A stretch of 64,000 bases of DNA from NCBI GenBank assembly GCA_050299335.1, contig JBNKVT010000008.1:124001-188000 (forward strand), written 5' to 3'. Of this stretch, positions 1 to 9,500 are shown one piece after another; position 1 is the first letter of the stretch; every line of letters begins with the position of its first letter. Both the position numbers and the translations under genes were made by a program. The notes beneath the pieces are model-generated. The model was not told the DNA's origin and made no database searches. It saw only the letters and a list, made by a program, of their open reading frames with translations. The stretch is from JBNKVT01 sp050299335 (GTDB lineage Bacteria; Pseudomonadota; Alphaproteobacteria; Rhodobacterales; Rhodobacteraceae).

Positions 1-1199
1 CGGTGATCGACATTCTCGACGCCGAGGGACCAGGCGGCGAGCGGCTGGGGGCGGAGGACTACGAGGCCTTCATTGCCCGTGGCGACCCAGAGTTTGCCTG
101 GGAACAGCCCGGCGACGAATGGGACACGATCAGCATCAACTATACCTCCGGCACCACCGGCAACCCCAAGGGGGTCGCCTACCACTATCGCGGCGCATAC
201 CTGAATGCCGTCAACAACGCCATGGAATGGTCGATGCCGATGCATCCCGTCTATCTCTGGACCCTGCCGATGTTCCATTGCAACGGCTGGTGTTTTCCCT
301 GGACAGTGGCGGCGAAGGCCGGGACCAATATCTGCCTCAGGAAGGTCACCCCGGCCGCCATCTACGACGCCATCGCCGATCACGGCGTCGACCATATCTG
401 CGGCGCCCCCATCGTGCTAGGCTTCATGATCAATGCCGCCGAGGCTGAGCGCCGCGCCTTCTCCCATGCCTGCAAGGTCATGACCGCCGCCGCCCCGCCT
501 CCGGCGGCGGTGCTGCAGAAGATGCAGGAACAGGGCTTCGACGTCACCCATGTCTACGGGCTCACCGAGACCTACGGCCCGGCGGTCGTCTGCGCCTGGA
601 ACCAGGACTGGAACGCCCTGCCCATCGAGGAACAGGCCTGCCTCAAATCCCGCCAGGGTGTGGCCTACCTGATGGAGGAGGAGGTCATGGTCGCCGACCC
701 CGAGACCATGGCACCGGTCCCCCATGACGGCGAGACCATGGGCGAGATCATGTTCCGGGGCAATATCGTGATGAAGGGCTATCTGGCCAATCCGGATGCC
801 ACGTCCGAGGCCTTCAAGGGCGGCTATTTTCACTCCGGCGACCTCGCCGTGGTCCAGCCCGACGGCTATATCCAGATCCGTGACCGCTCGAAGGACATCA
901 TCATCTCGGGCGGCGAGAACATCTCCTCGATCGAAGTCGAAGGCGCGCTCTTCAAACATCCCGACGTCATGGCGGTGGCCGTGGTCGCCCGCCCGGACGA
1001 CAAATGGGGCGAGACCCCGTGCGCCTTCGTGGAATTGAAACCGGGTGCCACCACCACCGAAGCCGAGCTCATCGCCTTCGCCCGCGCCAACCTCGCCCAT
1101 TTCAAATGCCCCCGCACGGTGGTGTTCCGGGACCTTCCCAAAACCTCCACCGGCAAGATCCAGAAAGTGCCCCTGCGCAAAATCGCAAAGTCCCTCTGA
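1..1199 (+). CDS. Acyl-CoA synthetase (AMP-binding family), 5' end outside window
   Basis: This is the C-terminal part (about 398 residues) of an adenylate-forming acyl-CoA ligase that activates a carboxylic acid with ATP and loads CoA. Visible motifs are the P-loop YTSGTTGNPKGV near the visible N terminus, the adenine-pocket segment VYGLTETYG, the GYFHSGDLA hinge region, IIISGGENISS, and the C-terminal catalytic lysine in KTSTGKIQK. The stretch around LPMFHCNGWCFPW resembles DmdB/medium-chain acyl-CoA ligases that act on methylmercaptopropionate or short fatty acids; the substrate is inferred only. The reading frame is open to the left edge, so the true start is upstream. It converges on the pterin dehydratase gene across a hairpin-rich spacer. 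Confidence 0.9.
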   Translation, partial: VIDILDAEGPGGERLGAEDYEAFIARGDPEFAWEQPGDEWDTISINYTSGTTGNPKGVAYHYRGAYLNAVNNAMEWSMPMHPVYLWTLPMFHCNGWCFPWTVAAKAGTNICLRKVTPAAIYDAIADHGVDHICGAPIVLGFMINAAEAERRAFSHACKVMTAAAPPPAAVLQKMQEQGFDVTHVYGLTETYGPAVVCAWNQDWNALPIEEQACLKSRQGVAYLMEEEVMVADPETMAPVPHDGETMGEIMFRGNIVMKGYLANPDATSEAFKGGYFHSGDLAVVQPDGYIQIRDRSKDIIISGGENISSIEVEGALFKHPDVMAVAVVARPDDKWGETPCAFVELKPGATTTEAELIAFARANLAHFKCPRTVVFRDLPKTSTGKIQKVPLRKIAKSL

Positions 1200-1249
1200 C
1201 GAAGACAGCCCAAAAGCCCCTTCCTCCTTCTTACTAATACCTCCGGGGG

Positions 1250-1330
1250 GTCGCCATTGTCTGCGCCATTGGTCCGAGCGACAATGGCGACGGGGCGGAG
1301 CCCCCCGCGTGTCGGCCCGCCGAAGGCGGG
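1250..1330. repeat. Cluster of three perfect hairpins in a convergent spacer
   Basis: Three back-to-back inverted repeats occupy the spacer between two convergent genes. The first has 12-bp arms at 1250-1261 and 1280-1291 (GTCGCCATTGTC and its complement). The second has 5-bp arms at 1292-1296 and 1300-1304. The third has 6-bp arms at 1316-1321 and 1325-1330 with a GAA loop. A further C-rich run at 1300-1306 could pair with the G run at 1244-1250, giving an alternative fold. No T-tract follows, so it may be a bidirectional structural barrier or a dispersed repeat unit rather than a classical terminator. Confidence 0.6.
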
Positions 1331-1346
1331 GCGAAATCCCTGGCCC

Positions 1347-1640
1347 CTATCCCGCCAGCTTGTCCATCTTCCGCGCCAGTTTCACATCCAGCTCGGTCAG
1401 CCCCCCGGCATCATGGGTGGTGAGCTTTACCTCGACCCGATTGTAGACATTGCACCATTCGGGATGGTGGTTCATCTTCTCCGCCCTGAGCGCCACCATG
1501 GTCATGAACCCGAACGCCCCGGTGAAATCGGCAAAGCGAAACACCTTGCCCAGCGCGTCCCGCGCCTCATCCAGCACCCAACCCGCCGCCAGCAGCTCCG
1601 GCAACAGCCGGTCGCGCTCCTCCTTACTCAGCTTCTCCAT
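1347..1640 (-). CDS. phhB: Pterin-4a-carbinolamine dehydratase
   Basis: This 97-residue protein dehydrates 4a-hydroxytetrahydropterin, the step that recycles the cofactor of aromatic amino acid hydroxylases. The family signature is visible as KMNHHPEW near residues 55-62, followed by an aromatic residue and a distal Asp in LTELDVKLARKM. Length matches the family (about 95-110 residues). The ATG at 1640 lies 17 bp inside the 3' end of the upstream acetyltransferase-like gene, so the two are translationally coupled. No aromatic hydroxylase is visible nearby. Confidence 0.9.
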   Translation of the reverse strand: MEKLSKEERDRLLPELLAAGWVLDEARDALGKVFRFADFTGAFGFMTMVALRAEKMNHHPEWCNVYNRVEVKLTTHDAGGLTELDVKLARKMDKLAG

Positions 1641-2811
1641 CCTTGCCCTCCTGAACCTTGCGGAACGGCCCGTATTCGGTGAGCACCTCGATCTCTTCAC
1701 CGATGGCGTTCCGCTCTGCCTGCAGGTATTGCGCGATCGCCTTGGCAAAACCCGGATCCGCCACCCAGTGCAAAGCATAGGTCTCCACCGGCAGATAGCC
1801 GCGGGCCAGCTTGTGCTCGCCCTGCGCCCCGGCTTCGACCCGACCCAGACCCTCACGGATCGCGTAGTCGATGGCCCGGTAGTAGCACAATTCGAAATGC
1901 AGGCAGCGGTGATCCTCGATACAGCCCCAGTAGCGGCCATAAAGCGTGTCCCGCCCGATGAAGTTCAGCGCCCCGGCTATCGGCCGCCCGTGCCGCTCAG
2001 CCAGCACCAGCAGGATATCGTCGGGCATCGTCTCGTGGATGATGTCGAAAAAGCCACGTGTCAGGTAAGGCCGACCCCACTTCCGCGACCCGGTATCCTG
2101 ATAGAACATCCAGAACGCGTCCCAATGCTCTGGGCGGAGCCTGTCGCCCGTATACTCCCGTATCTCCCCGCCAAAGGCAGCGGCCTCCCGCCGCTCCTTG
2201 CGGATCGCCTTGCGCTTGCGCGAGGCCAGGGCGCCAAGGAAGGCGTCGAAATCCGCGTAACCGCCGTTGTCCCAGTGAAACTGCTGCCCGGTGCGCTGCA
2301 ACAGCCCCATCCTGCCGCCTTCCTCCCATTCGCTCCGCGTGCAGAAAGTGACATGCAGCGACGAGAACCCCTGCGCGGTCAGCTCGACGGCCCCCTGAAC
2401 CAGAGCAGCCATGCCCGGCTCGTGGTAGCCGGGCCTCGTCAGAAACCGCCGCCCGGTCGCCGGGGTGAAGGGCACGGCCCCTTGCAGCTTGGGATAATAA
2501 TCCCCCCCGGCCCGTTCATAGGCATGGGCCCAGTTGTGGTCGAACATGTACTCGCCCTGGGAATGCCCCTTGGCGTAAAGCGGCATCGCCGCGATCACCT
2601 GACCGCCCTGACGCGCCACCAGATGCCGCGGCATCCAGCCGGTCCCGGCCCCGACCGAGCCGCTTTCCTCCAGCGCCGACAGAAACCGGTGCGTGGTGAA
2701 CGGGTCTTCGGGCCGCCCGGGCCCGGGGGCGGCGCAGGCATCCCAGTCGGCGGCAGAGATGGCGGAAATCTCCGACAGGACCGTCACCTCGATCAGTTCG
2801 CCATCATCCAT
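1624..2811 (-). CDS. GNAT/FemAB-like acyltransferase (COG3146 type)
   Basis: The product is about 395 residues and resembles the uncharacterised GNAT-fold family often annotated as peptidogalycan biosynthesis proteins (COG3146/DUF482). Recognisable pieces are MPLYAKGHSQGEYMFDHNWA in the N-terminal half and GALNFIGRDTLYGRYWGC and HFELCYYRAIDYAI in the C-terminal half. The molecular substrate is unknown. I chose the ATG at 2811 because a GGAGAG sits about 8 nt upstream; an in-frame TTG at 2835 is also possible and would overlap the preceding gene. It forms a minus-strand run with the GDPD gene upstream and pterin dehydratase downstream. Confidence 0.85.
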   Translation of the reverse strand: MDDGELIEVTVLSEISAISAADWDACAAPGPGRPEDPFTTHRFLSALEESGSVGAGTGWMPRHLVARQGGQVIAAMPLYAKGHSQGEYMFDHNWAHAYERAGGDYYPKLQGAVPFTPATGRRFLTRPGYHEPGMAALVQGAVELTAQGFSSLHVTFCTRSEWEEGGRMGLLQRTGQQFHWDNGGYADFDAFLGALASRKRKAIRKERREAAAFGGEIREYTGDRLRPEHWDAFWMFYQDTGSRKWGRPYLTRGFFDIIHETMPDDILLVLAERHGRPIAGALNFIGRDTLYGRYWGCIEDHRCLHFELCYYRAIDYAIREGLGRVEAGAQGEHKLARGYLPVETYALHWVADPGFAKAIAQYLQAERNAIGEEIEVLTEYGPFRKVQEGKDGEAE

Positions 2812-2831
2812 GCCTGCTCTCCCGCGGAGGC

Positions 2832-3623
2832 TCAAGACTCGGAGGATTCGGCGGCAGCGTCAAGCGGGGGGCGGTAGGATTCGAAAGTCACGTTATCGGC
2901 AACCCGGCGGGCGCGCGCCTCCTCTTCGGGGCTGCGGATGGTCCAGGTCAGCACCGGAGCCGTCGCGGCGACCCGGGCGACATGGGGCGAGCCGAGATCG
3001 GCCTTGTCATGGGAAATGAACGACGCCCCCACCCGCCCGAAATCCGGAATGGCCCGCAATTCGCGGCGGCGCGCGGCCGGAACCGTCCCCCAGGCGCTTT
3101 CGGCGAAGGCGCAGGTGGTCAGGCCGCGCGGGATATCGGGGGCCATTTCGGCCAGCGCCGCCACGGAATGCGGGTTGAAGGACATGACCGCGACCGGGCC
3201 GACATATTCGTTCAGCAACCCGGCGACCCGCTCTTCCAGCGGACCCACCTCCGGGCCCAGCGCCCCGTCCTGATCCTTGACCTCGATCAGCAGCGGCACC
3301 CGCCCGGCGATCAGCGTCAGGATATCGGCCAGGGTCGGAATGGGTTCCGAACTGCCGATCAGTGTTGTCGCGGTCAGCACCGCCGCCGGGGTCCGCGCCA
3401 CGGCACCGGGCGCGCCGGTCAGCCGCTTCAGGTCGTAATCGTGGAACACCATCGGCATCCCCTCGCGCGAGGGCTGAATGTCGATCTCGATCCCGTAGCC
3501 CGCGCCGATGGCCGCCCGGACCGCTGCGGCCGAGTTTTCCGGCCGTCCTTCCCCCAAGTCATGAAGCGCGCGATGCGCGAGCGGTCGGGTCAGGAAAGGC
3601 TCCGGCAGCCGCGTGTCAGACAA
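2832..3623 (-). CDS. Glycerophosphodiester phosphodiesterase family protein
   Basis: This 263-residue enzyme is expected to hydrolyse glycerophosphodiesters to glycerol 3-phosphate and an alcohol. The catalytic set of the GDPD TIM barrel is visible: His18-Arg19 in AHRALHD, Glu29-Asn30 in RPENS, Glu46/Asp48 in EIDIQPSREG, and His61-Asp62 in VFHDYD. No signal peptide is seen, so a cytoplasmic UgpQ-like enzyme is likely. The only suitable start is a TTG at 3623, which overlaps the RidA stop by 8 bp and has GAGGGG about 10 nt upstream. Coupled translation with ridA is likely. Confidence 0.9.
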   Translation of the reverse strand: MSDTRLPEPFLTRPLAHRALHDLGEGRPENSAAAVRAAIGAGYGIEIDIQPSREGMPMVFHDYDLKRLTGAPGAVARTPAAVLTATTLIGSSEPIPTLADILTLIAGRVPLLIEVKDQDGALGPEVGPLEERVAGLLNEYVGPVAVMSFNPHSVAALAEMAPDIPRGLTTCAFAESAWGTVPAARRRELRAIPDFGRVGASFISHDKADLGSPHVARVAATAPVLTWTIRSPEEEARARRVADNVTFESYRPPLDAAAESSES

Positions 3624-4080
3624 TCTCGAATATCCCCTCGACCTCCACCATCACCCCGAAAGGCAGTGACGAAGAGCCGACGGCGGCCCGCGCATGCCGC
3701 CCCGCCTCGCCGAAGACCTCGACCATCAGGTCGGAAGCGCCGTTGACGACCTTGGGGTGGTCCGTGAAGTCCGGGGTTGCGTTGACAAAACCCGTCAGCT
3801 TGACCACCCGCACCAGCCTGTCGAGATCACCTCCGCAGGCCGCCTTGAGCTGCGCGATCAGATTGAGCGCACAAAGCCGCGCCGCCGCGACACCGTCCGC
3901 CAGCGTGGCCCCGCCGCCGAGCGTGCCGATGCGCATGCCGTCGCCATCCATGGCGATCTGGCCGGAAACGAAGACCAGGTCGCCGCTCCGCACATATGGC
4001 ACGTAATTGGCGGCGGGAGCGGGCGGGGTTTCGACGGACAGGCCGAGTTCGGCCAGCCTGGCTTCGATTCGTCCGGTCAT
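3616..4080 (-). CDS. RidA/YjgF-family enamine/imine deaminase
   Basis: The 154-residue product belongs to the RidA superfamily, whose members hydrolyse reactive enamine/imine intermediates from PLP enzymes. The C-terminal signature HARAAVGSSSLPFGVMVEVE contains the conserved Arg that binds the carboxylate. The N terminus is about 25 residues longer than archetypal RidA, as in the long-form members common in alphaproteobacteria. The ATG at 4080 is preceded by GGAGG; a longer version beginning at 4143 lacks support. It is probably the first gene of the ridA-GDPD-GNAT-phhB run. Confidence 0.88.
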   Translation of the reverse strand: MTGRIEARLAELGLSVETPPAPAANYVPYVRSGDLVFVSGQIAMDGDGMRIGTLGGGATLADGVAAARLCALNLIAQLKAACGGDLDRLVRVVKLTGFVNATPDFTDHPKVVNGASDLMVEVFGEAGRHARAAVGSSSLPFGVMVEVEGIFEIV

Positions 4081-4353
4081 TGCGGTCCTCCGGTCAGCAA
4101 TGGAACAGGCCCCAGCATTGCCGGTTTGCCGCGCCGGACGCAATCATATTTCCCGCGGCCGCCAAGCCGGGGAAGGCAGGGCGGCAACGCCGTTTGAAGT
4201 GGAACGTACTGCGCAATACCGGGCACCGGTTTCTAGCGTCTCAAACGCGGGGACCCCGGGGTTGCAGCGCGCGGCGCGTGGGCCGATGAACGCACCACAC
4301 GCCGGCGGAACGCAATCCCGATCAATGCCGCAAGGCCTGTTCCGGGACAGAGG
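4081..4353. other. Intergenic region upstream of ridA, no gene seen
   Basis: About 270 bp between the ridA start and the end of the small ORF at 4354. I see GC-rich partial palindromes near 4245-4290 but no convincing coding frame, RNA gene or repeat. It presumably holds the ridA promoter. Confidence 0.4.
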
Positions 4354-4461
4354 TCAGCCGCCAAAGGCGGTCAGGGCGCCGCCGCCGGCAAGGGCGGCAA
4401 TTACGTGGATGGCGACCATGGCATTTGCGGCGAAGACGATGGGGAAGAAGGCTTTCATCAT
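4354..4461 (-). CDS. Candidate 35-residue membrane peptide
   Basis: A short frame begins with two consecutive ATG codons (4461 and 4458) and encodes one hydrophobic helix (FFPIVFAANAMVAIHVIAAL) ending in a Gly/Ala-rich tail. A GGGAG lies about 7 nt upstream and codon third positions are GC-rich like neighbouring genes. The upstream region is AT-rich and carries a perfect 12-bp palindrome at 4554-4565, consistent with its own promoter. Function is unknown; it could be a regulatory small membrane protein. No other evidence of expression is available. Confidence 0.45.
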   Translation of the reverse strand: MMKAFFPIVFAANAMVAIHVIAALAGGGALTAFGG

Positions 4462-4723
4462 GGGGTGGCTCCCGTGGTTCCAGTGATGACTGCAAGGCTA
4501 ACGAGCCCGGAGCGCTGATTATTCACTCGCCCGGCATGTTATCGTTAACCAACTGATTATAATCACATTTTCCAGAAGAACCTGAACGACTCGCTAAGCG
4601 AACCTCTAAGATGCCTCGCAGATTCGAGGTCTCCGAGACTGTCTGAAAGCGCGTCGGGAAACGTTAACGCCACCGGGAATCGCCGCCGACAGGCAGCATC
4701 CCGCCGAAACGCGAAATCGCGGC
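4462..4723. promoter_or_regulatory. AT-rich spacer with 12-bp perfect palindrome
   Basis: The spacer between the SDR gene end (4724) and the small membrane ORF is clearly more AT-rich than its surroundings. It contains the perfect palindrome TGATTATAATCA at 4554-4565, which embeds a TATAAT hexamer on both strands. No good -35 hexamer could be placed, so promoter use is inference. The rest (4566-4723) shows no credible gene. Confidence 0.4.
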
Positions 4724-5485
4724 TCAGTCCCAGCCCATGATCGCGCGGAAATCCTCGTCCTTGTGACGGCAATCCGTCCCCGCCCAGCGCCTGCCGCCAT
4801 CTCCGGCAAGATGGACCAGCGCTTTGGCCGGCATCTCGGGCGGGTAATGGTCCGAGACCTCCAGCCTCGAGACCGGGTTGATCCCCGAGGCCTTGATCTC
4901 GACCTGCATCCCGGTCGCCACCGTCCCAGGCGAATATCCCAGCACCGTCACGCCCTTGTCGCGGTATTCCATGTCAGCGCTCTGCGTCAGCATCAGGACA
5001 GCGGCCTTGGAGGCGCAATAATGGCTCCACCCCTCCAGCGCGCTGGTCGCCGCCCCCGAACTGATATTGATCACCGTCCCCGCCCCCTGCCGCACCATCA
5101 CCGGCAAGGCGGCATGGAGGCCATTGAACACCCCCTTGACGTTGACATCGATCACTCGCCCCCAAGCGTCGGAATCGATCTCGGCCAGATGCCCGATGGG
5201 ATCGATCATCCCGGCATTGTTGATCAGCACATCGAGCGCGCCGTATGCCTCCACCGCCATCTGCACCGCCCGCGCCACCGAGGCATGTTCCGCCACATCA
5301 CAAGCCACCGCCAGCGCCCGCCCGCCTGCCGCCTCGATCTCGCCTGCAATCTCGCCAATCCGGTCCTCGCTGCGGGCGGCCAGCACCACATTCGCACCCT
5401 CCGCCGCGAAGATCCGCGCCGCCGCCTCGCCGATGCCCCGGCTGGCGCCTGTGATCAGGACGGTTTTTCCAGACATGTCGGACAT
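4724..5485 (-). CDS. Short-chain dehydrogenase/reductase (SDR)
   Basis: A 253-residue classical SDR that should oxidise or reduce an alcohol/ketone using NAD(P)H. The dinucleotide motif TGASRGIG is at residues 12-19, NNAG at 89-92, and the catalytic set is Ser143, Tyr156 and Lys160 in YCASK. AARSEDR after beta-2 leaves cofactor preference open. The ATG at 5485 has AAGGAG about 7 nt upstream. It is divergent from the unknown gene at 5610 and appears monocistronic. Substrate is not predictable from sequence. Confidence 0.9.
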   Translation of the reverse strand: MSDMSGKTVLITGASRGIGEAAARIFAAEGANVVLAARSEDRIGEIAGEIEAAGGRALAVACDVAEHASVARAVQMAVEAYGALDVLINNAGMIDPIGHLAEIDSDAWGRVIDVNVKGVFNGLHAALPVMVRQGAGTVINISSGAATSALEGWSHYCASKAAVLMLTQSADMEYRDKGVTVLGYSPGTVATGMQVEIKASGINPVSRLEVSDHYPPEMPAKALVHLAGDGGRRWAGTDCRHKDEDFRAIMGWD

Positions 5486-5609
5486 GGGATATCTCCTTTG
5501 GCGGTCGGCGGCTCAGAACCGGGCGCCTTCGAACCGGCGATGGCGAACCGGGTACACGGTCTATAGATTCCATGTGAAACAGGAATGTAAACAGACGGGC
5601 CGACGATTC

Positions 5610-6494
5610 ATGACATGCACGGCATTCTCGGACCTTGCCTTCTGGCTGCCCGAAACGCTGCCAGCGGATGACCAGCAAAGGCGCAGGGCGTGGCGCGAGG
5701 CGCTTTTTGCCTGTTATGGCCTGCCCGAGCGGGTGGTGAGACCGGATGATCCGACCAGCCCCCCGGACGAGACCTTGCGTATCCGCGAGGTCGAGATCGT
5801 CCTGCCGGTCACCTCGGACACGGCCCTGGTCTGGAGCTGTGACGCCGCTTCAACCGACGACGAACGCAGCCTTTTCCTGCGCCAGGACGGTCACCCCGTT
5901 GCGCTTCTGGGCTGGATCGACTGTCACGCACATCCCTATTGCCTTCGGCTCAGCGAAGCGCTTGATCTGAGCCAAAGGATCGCCGCGCATCCAGAATGGC
6001 CAGAGGCCGCAATTCCGTTTCTTCTGCTCAAGCCCTTTGTCGCCATCACGACACGCCAGGAAGCGGATCAGGCAGCCCAAGCCCTGTTCGCGGCCCTCGG
6101 TCAGCTTGGACTGGCAGAACCGGGGAAGGTCGAAAGTCTGGGTCCGGCCCCGGCAAGCGAGGTCGAGCGCCTTGGGTGGCTAGAGCGGCAGCTCTATAGA
6201 AGCGGCGGGCAGGAGATCACGATCCCGGTGCAGAACGGTCTTGCCTGGATCGAGGCCAGGGACGGCTATTGGGAACTGGTCGCAACGCAGCCCCACGAGG
6301 TTCTGAGCCGCCTGCACGGCTTTGACTGGCCGCTTCCCTGTTACACTATCCGGTCGCGCACCCCGTATCGCGACTTTCCGCGAGCGTCCGAAGCAGTTGA
6401 AAAAACGCGTCAGTCGCCGGAAGAAAAAGACCGCGGCCGGCCGGAGTTCCCGTTCCGGCGTTTCCATGCCCTGGTCGGGGGCGCAAGCGGCTGA
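5610..6494 (+). CDS. Hypothetical protein
   Basis: A 294-residue frame with no family I recognise. It starts MTCTAFSDLAFWLPETL and has a middle segment LLGWIDCHAHPYCLRLSEALDL and a charged, proline-containing C terminus. No signal peptide or membrane helix is obvious, suggesting a soluble cytoplasmic protein. The ATG at 5610 lacks a clear Shine-Dalgarno; a GTG at 5574 is an alternative. It converges on dnaE with a 15-bp gap. Base composition matches neighbours, so it is probably a lineage-specific gene rather than a recent import. Confidence 0.6.
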   Translation: MTCTAFSDLAFWLPETLPADDQQRRRAWREALFACYGLPERVVRPDDPTSPPDETLRIREVEIVLPVTSDTALVWSCDAASTDDERSLFLRQDGHPVALLGWIDCHAHPYCLRLSEALDLSQRIAAHPEWPEAAIPFLLLKPFVAITTRQEADQAAQALFAALGQLGLAEPGKVESLGPAPASEVERLGWLERQLYRSGGQEITIPVQNGLAWIEARDGYWELVATQPHEVLSRLHGFDWPLPCYTIRSRTPYRDFPRASEAVEKTRQSPEEKDRGRPEFPFRRFHALVGGASG

Positions 6495-6509
6495 AGGCAG
6501 ACGGCTGCT

Positions 6510-9500
6510 TCAGAACTCCTCCACATGGCTCACCCCCGCCACATGCTTGATTGCGGAAATAATCTGCGGCGTCACCGCATACTGTTCCGGTAGCGGGATC
6601 TCGACCTCGCCGGGCAGGTCCGGCGCGTGCAGCATGATGTTGACCGGGCTCCGCGCCCGGCCCTCGCCCTTGGTCAGCAATTCGCGGACCGAGGCCGGGG
6701 CGGCGACGTCGTTGACGAACACCCGCAGCCCCGCCGCCGCAGCCCCTTCGACCGCCACATCCACCGGCTGCACCGAGCGTGCCAGCAGCTTCAGCTGCTC
6801 GCCTTCGACATTGGCCTCGACGGCCAGGACGATGTTCTTTCCCGGCTCCAACAGGTCGCGGTACTGCTCCAGCGCATCGGAAAAAACCGTCACCTCGTAA
6901 AGCCCCGTCGGATCGGACAGCTGAACGAAGGCGAAGCGGTTGCCGCGTGCGGATTTGCGCATCTGGATGCCGGACACGGCCCCGGCGATCTTGGCCGCCA
7001 CCGCCCCGCCGCCAGCCTTCTGGGTCAGCTCGGCCAGGGTCAGCACCCGCTGGCGTTTCAGCGGTCCCTGGTAGTCGTCCAGCGGATGGCCAGACAGATA
7101 AAAACCCACCGCCTGATGCTCTTCGCCCAGCCGTTCGGTCGGCAGCCAGTCTTCGGGCATCGGCAGGCGGGGGGCGGGCAGGTCCTCGCCGGCCTCGCCG
7201 AACAGCGACACCTGGGCCGAGTTCTTCTCGTCATGGGTCGCCGCCGAATAGGCGACCAGCGGGTCGAGCGAAGCAAAGACCTTGCGACGGTTCGCGTCCA
7301 GAAGGTCGAAGGCCCCGGCGCGGGCCAGCATCTCCAGAGGCCGCTTGCCGATGCGTTTCAGATCGACCCGCCGGGCGAAATCGAACAGGTCGCTGAACGG
7401 CCCCGCCTGGCGCGCCGCGACGATCAGCCGCATCGCCTCGACCCCGACATTCTTCAGCGCGCCAAGCCCGTAGACCAGCTTGCCCTCATGGACCGAGAAC
7501 GTCGCCTCGGACCGGTTCACGCAAGGCGGCACGACTTCGATCTCCAGCCGGTCGACCTCGCGCTTGTAGACATTCAGCTTGTCGGTGAGATGAATATCGC
7601 AGTTCATCGCCGCAGCCATGAACTCCACCGGGTAATTCGCCTTCAGCCAGCCCGTCTGGTAGCTGACCACCGCATAGGCCGCCGCGTGCGACTTGTTGAA
7701 ACCGTAATTGGCGAACTTGTCGAGAAGGTTCCAGACCTCCATCGCCTTCTTCTTGTCCACTCCGTTCGCCGCAGCACCCTCGAGGAATTTCGGCCGTTCG
7801 GCATCCATCGCCTCCTGGATCTTTTTGCCCATTGCCCGGCGCAACAGGTCCGCGCCACCGAGGCTGTAGCCCGCCATTTCCTGCGCGATCTGCATCACCT
7901 GTTCCTGGTAGACGATGATGCCTTGCGTCTCGTCGAGAATATGGTCGATCAGCGGATGCAGGCCCTCGCGATCCTCGCGGCCGTTCTTGACGTTGCAGTA
8001 TTTCGGGATGTTCTCCATCGGGCCGGGGCGGTAGAGCGCCACCAGGGCGACGATATCCTCGATGCAGGTCGGCTTCATCTGGCGCAGCGCGTCCATCATG
8101 CCCGAGCTTTCCACCTGGAACACCGCGACGGTCTTGGCACTGGCATAGAGCTCGTAGGTCTTTTCGTCGTCCAGCGGGATGGCGCCGATGTCAATCTCGA
8201 TGCCGCGCGCCTTCAGGATATCAAGCGCATTCTGGATCACCGTCAGGGTCTTCAGGCCCAGAAAGTCGAATTTTACCAACCCCGCCTGTTCGACCCATTT
8301 CATGTTGAACTGCGTCGCCGGCATGTCCGAGCGCGGGTCTTTGTAGAGCGGCACCAGTTCGTCCAGCGGACGGTCCCCGATCACCACGCCCGCCGCGTGG
8401 GTCGAGGCGTTCCTCAAGAGCCCCTCGACCTTGCCCGCATAGTCGAGCATCCGCGCGACCACTTCCTCGGCCTTCGCCTCCTCGCGCAGGCGCGGCTCGT
8501 CTGCCAGCGCCTTTTCGATGCTCACCGGCTTGACCCCTTCGACCGGGATCAGTTTCGACAGCCGGTCCACCTGCCCGTAAGGCATCTGCAGGACGCGCCC
8601 CACATCGCGCACCGCAGCCTTGGACAGCAGCGCACCGAAGGTGATGATTTGCGCCACCTTGTCGCGCCCGTATTTCTCCTGAACGTACTGGATCACCTCC
8701 TCGCGGCGATCCATGCAGAAGTCGATGTCAAAGTCGGGCATCGAGACGCGCTCAGGGTTCAGGAACCGCTCGAACAGCAGCGAGTACCGCAAGGGGTCCA
8801 GATCGGTGATCGTCAGCGCATAGGCCACCAGCGACCCTGCACCCGAGCCCCTGCCCGGCCCCACCGGAATATCCCGGTCCTTGGCCCATTTGATGAAATC
8901 GGCCACGATCAGGAAATAGCCCGGAAAGCCCATGCCTTCGATGATGCCAAGCTCGAAATCGAGGCGCTTTTCATACTCCTCGACCGAAGCCGCATGAGGG
9001 ATGACCGCCAGCCGCGCCTTCAGCCCTTCCTGCGCCTGACGACGCAGCTCCTCGACCTCGTCATCAGCGAAACGCGGCAGGATCGGGTCGCGGATCTCGG
9101 CCTTGAAGGCACAGCGTTTCGCTATTTCGACAGTGTTCTCCACCGCTTCCGGCAGATCGGCGAACAGTTCCACCATCTGCGACTGAGACTTGAAATAATG
9201 CTCCGGGGTCAGCACCCGGCGCGGGGTCTGCTGATCGACATAGGCGCCCTCGGCGATGCAAATCAGCGCGTCATGGGCCTCGTACATGTCGGGCTTGGGG
9301 AAATAGACGTCGTTGGTCGCCACCAGCGGCAGGTCGAGCGCATAGGCCAGTTCAACAAGCCCGCGTTCGCACGCCTCTTCCTCGGCGGTCCGGGTTGCGC
9401 CATCGACGGGATGGCGTTGCAGCTCGACATAGAGCCGGTCGCCGAACATCGCCTGCAGCCGCCCGGCCAGCGCCGTCGCCTTGTCGCCTTGCCCGTCCCG

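Noticed and set aside
4601..4660. T-arm-like GATTCGAGGTCT suggesting a tRNA
   Set aside because: No matching acceptor, anticodon or D-arm pairs could be found around it.
4563..4809. Short minus-strand frames at the end of the SDR gene
   Set aside because: They overlap the SDR 3' end in other frames and have no ribosome site.
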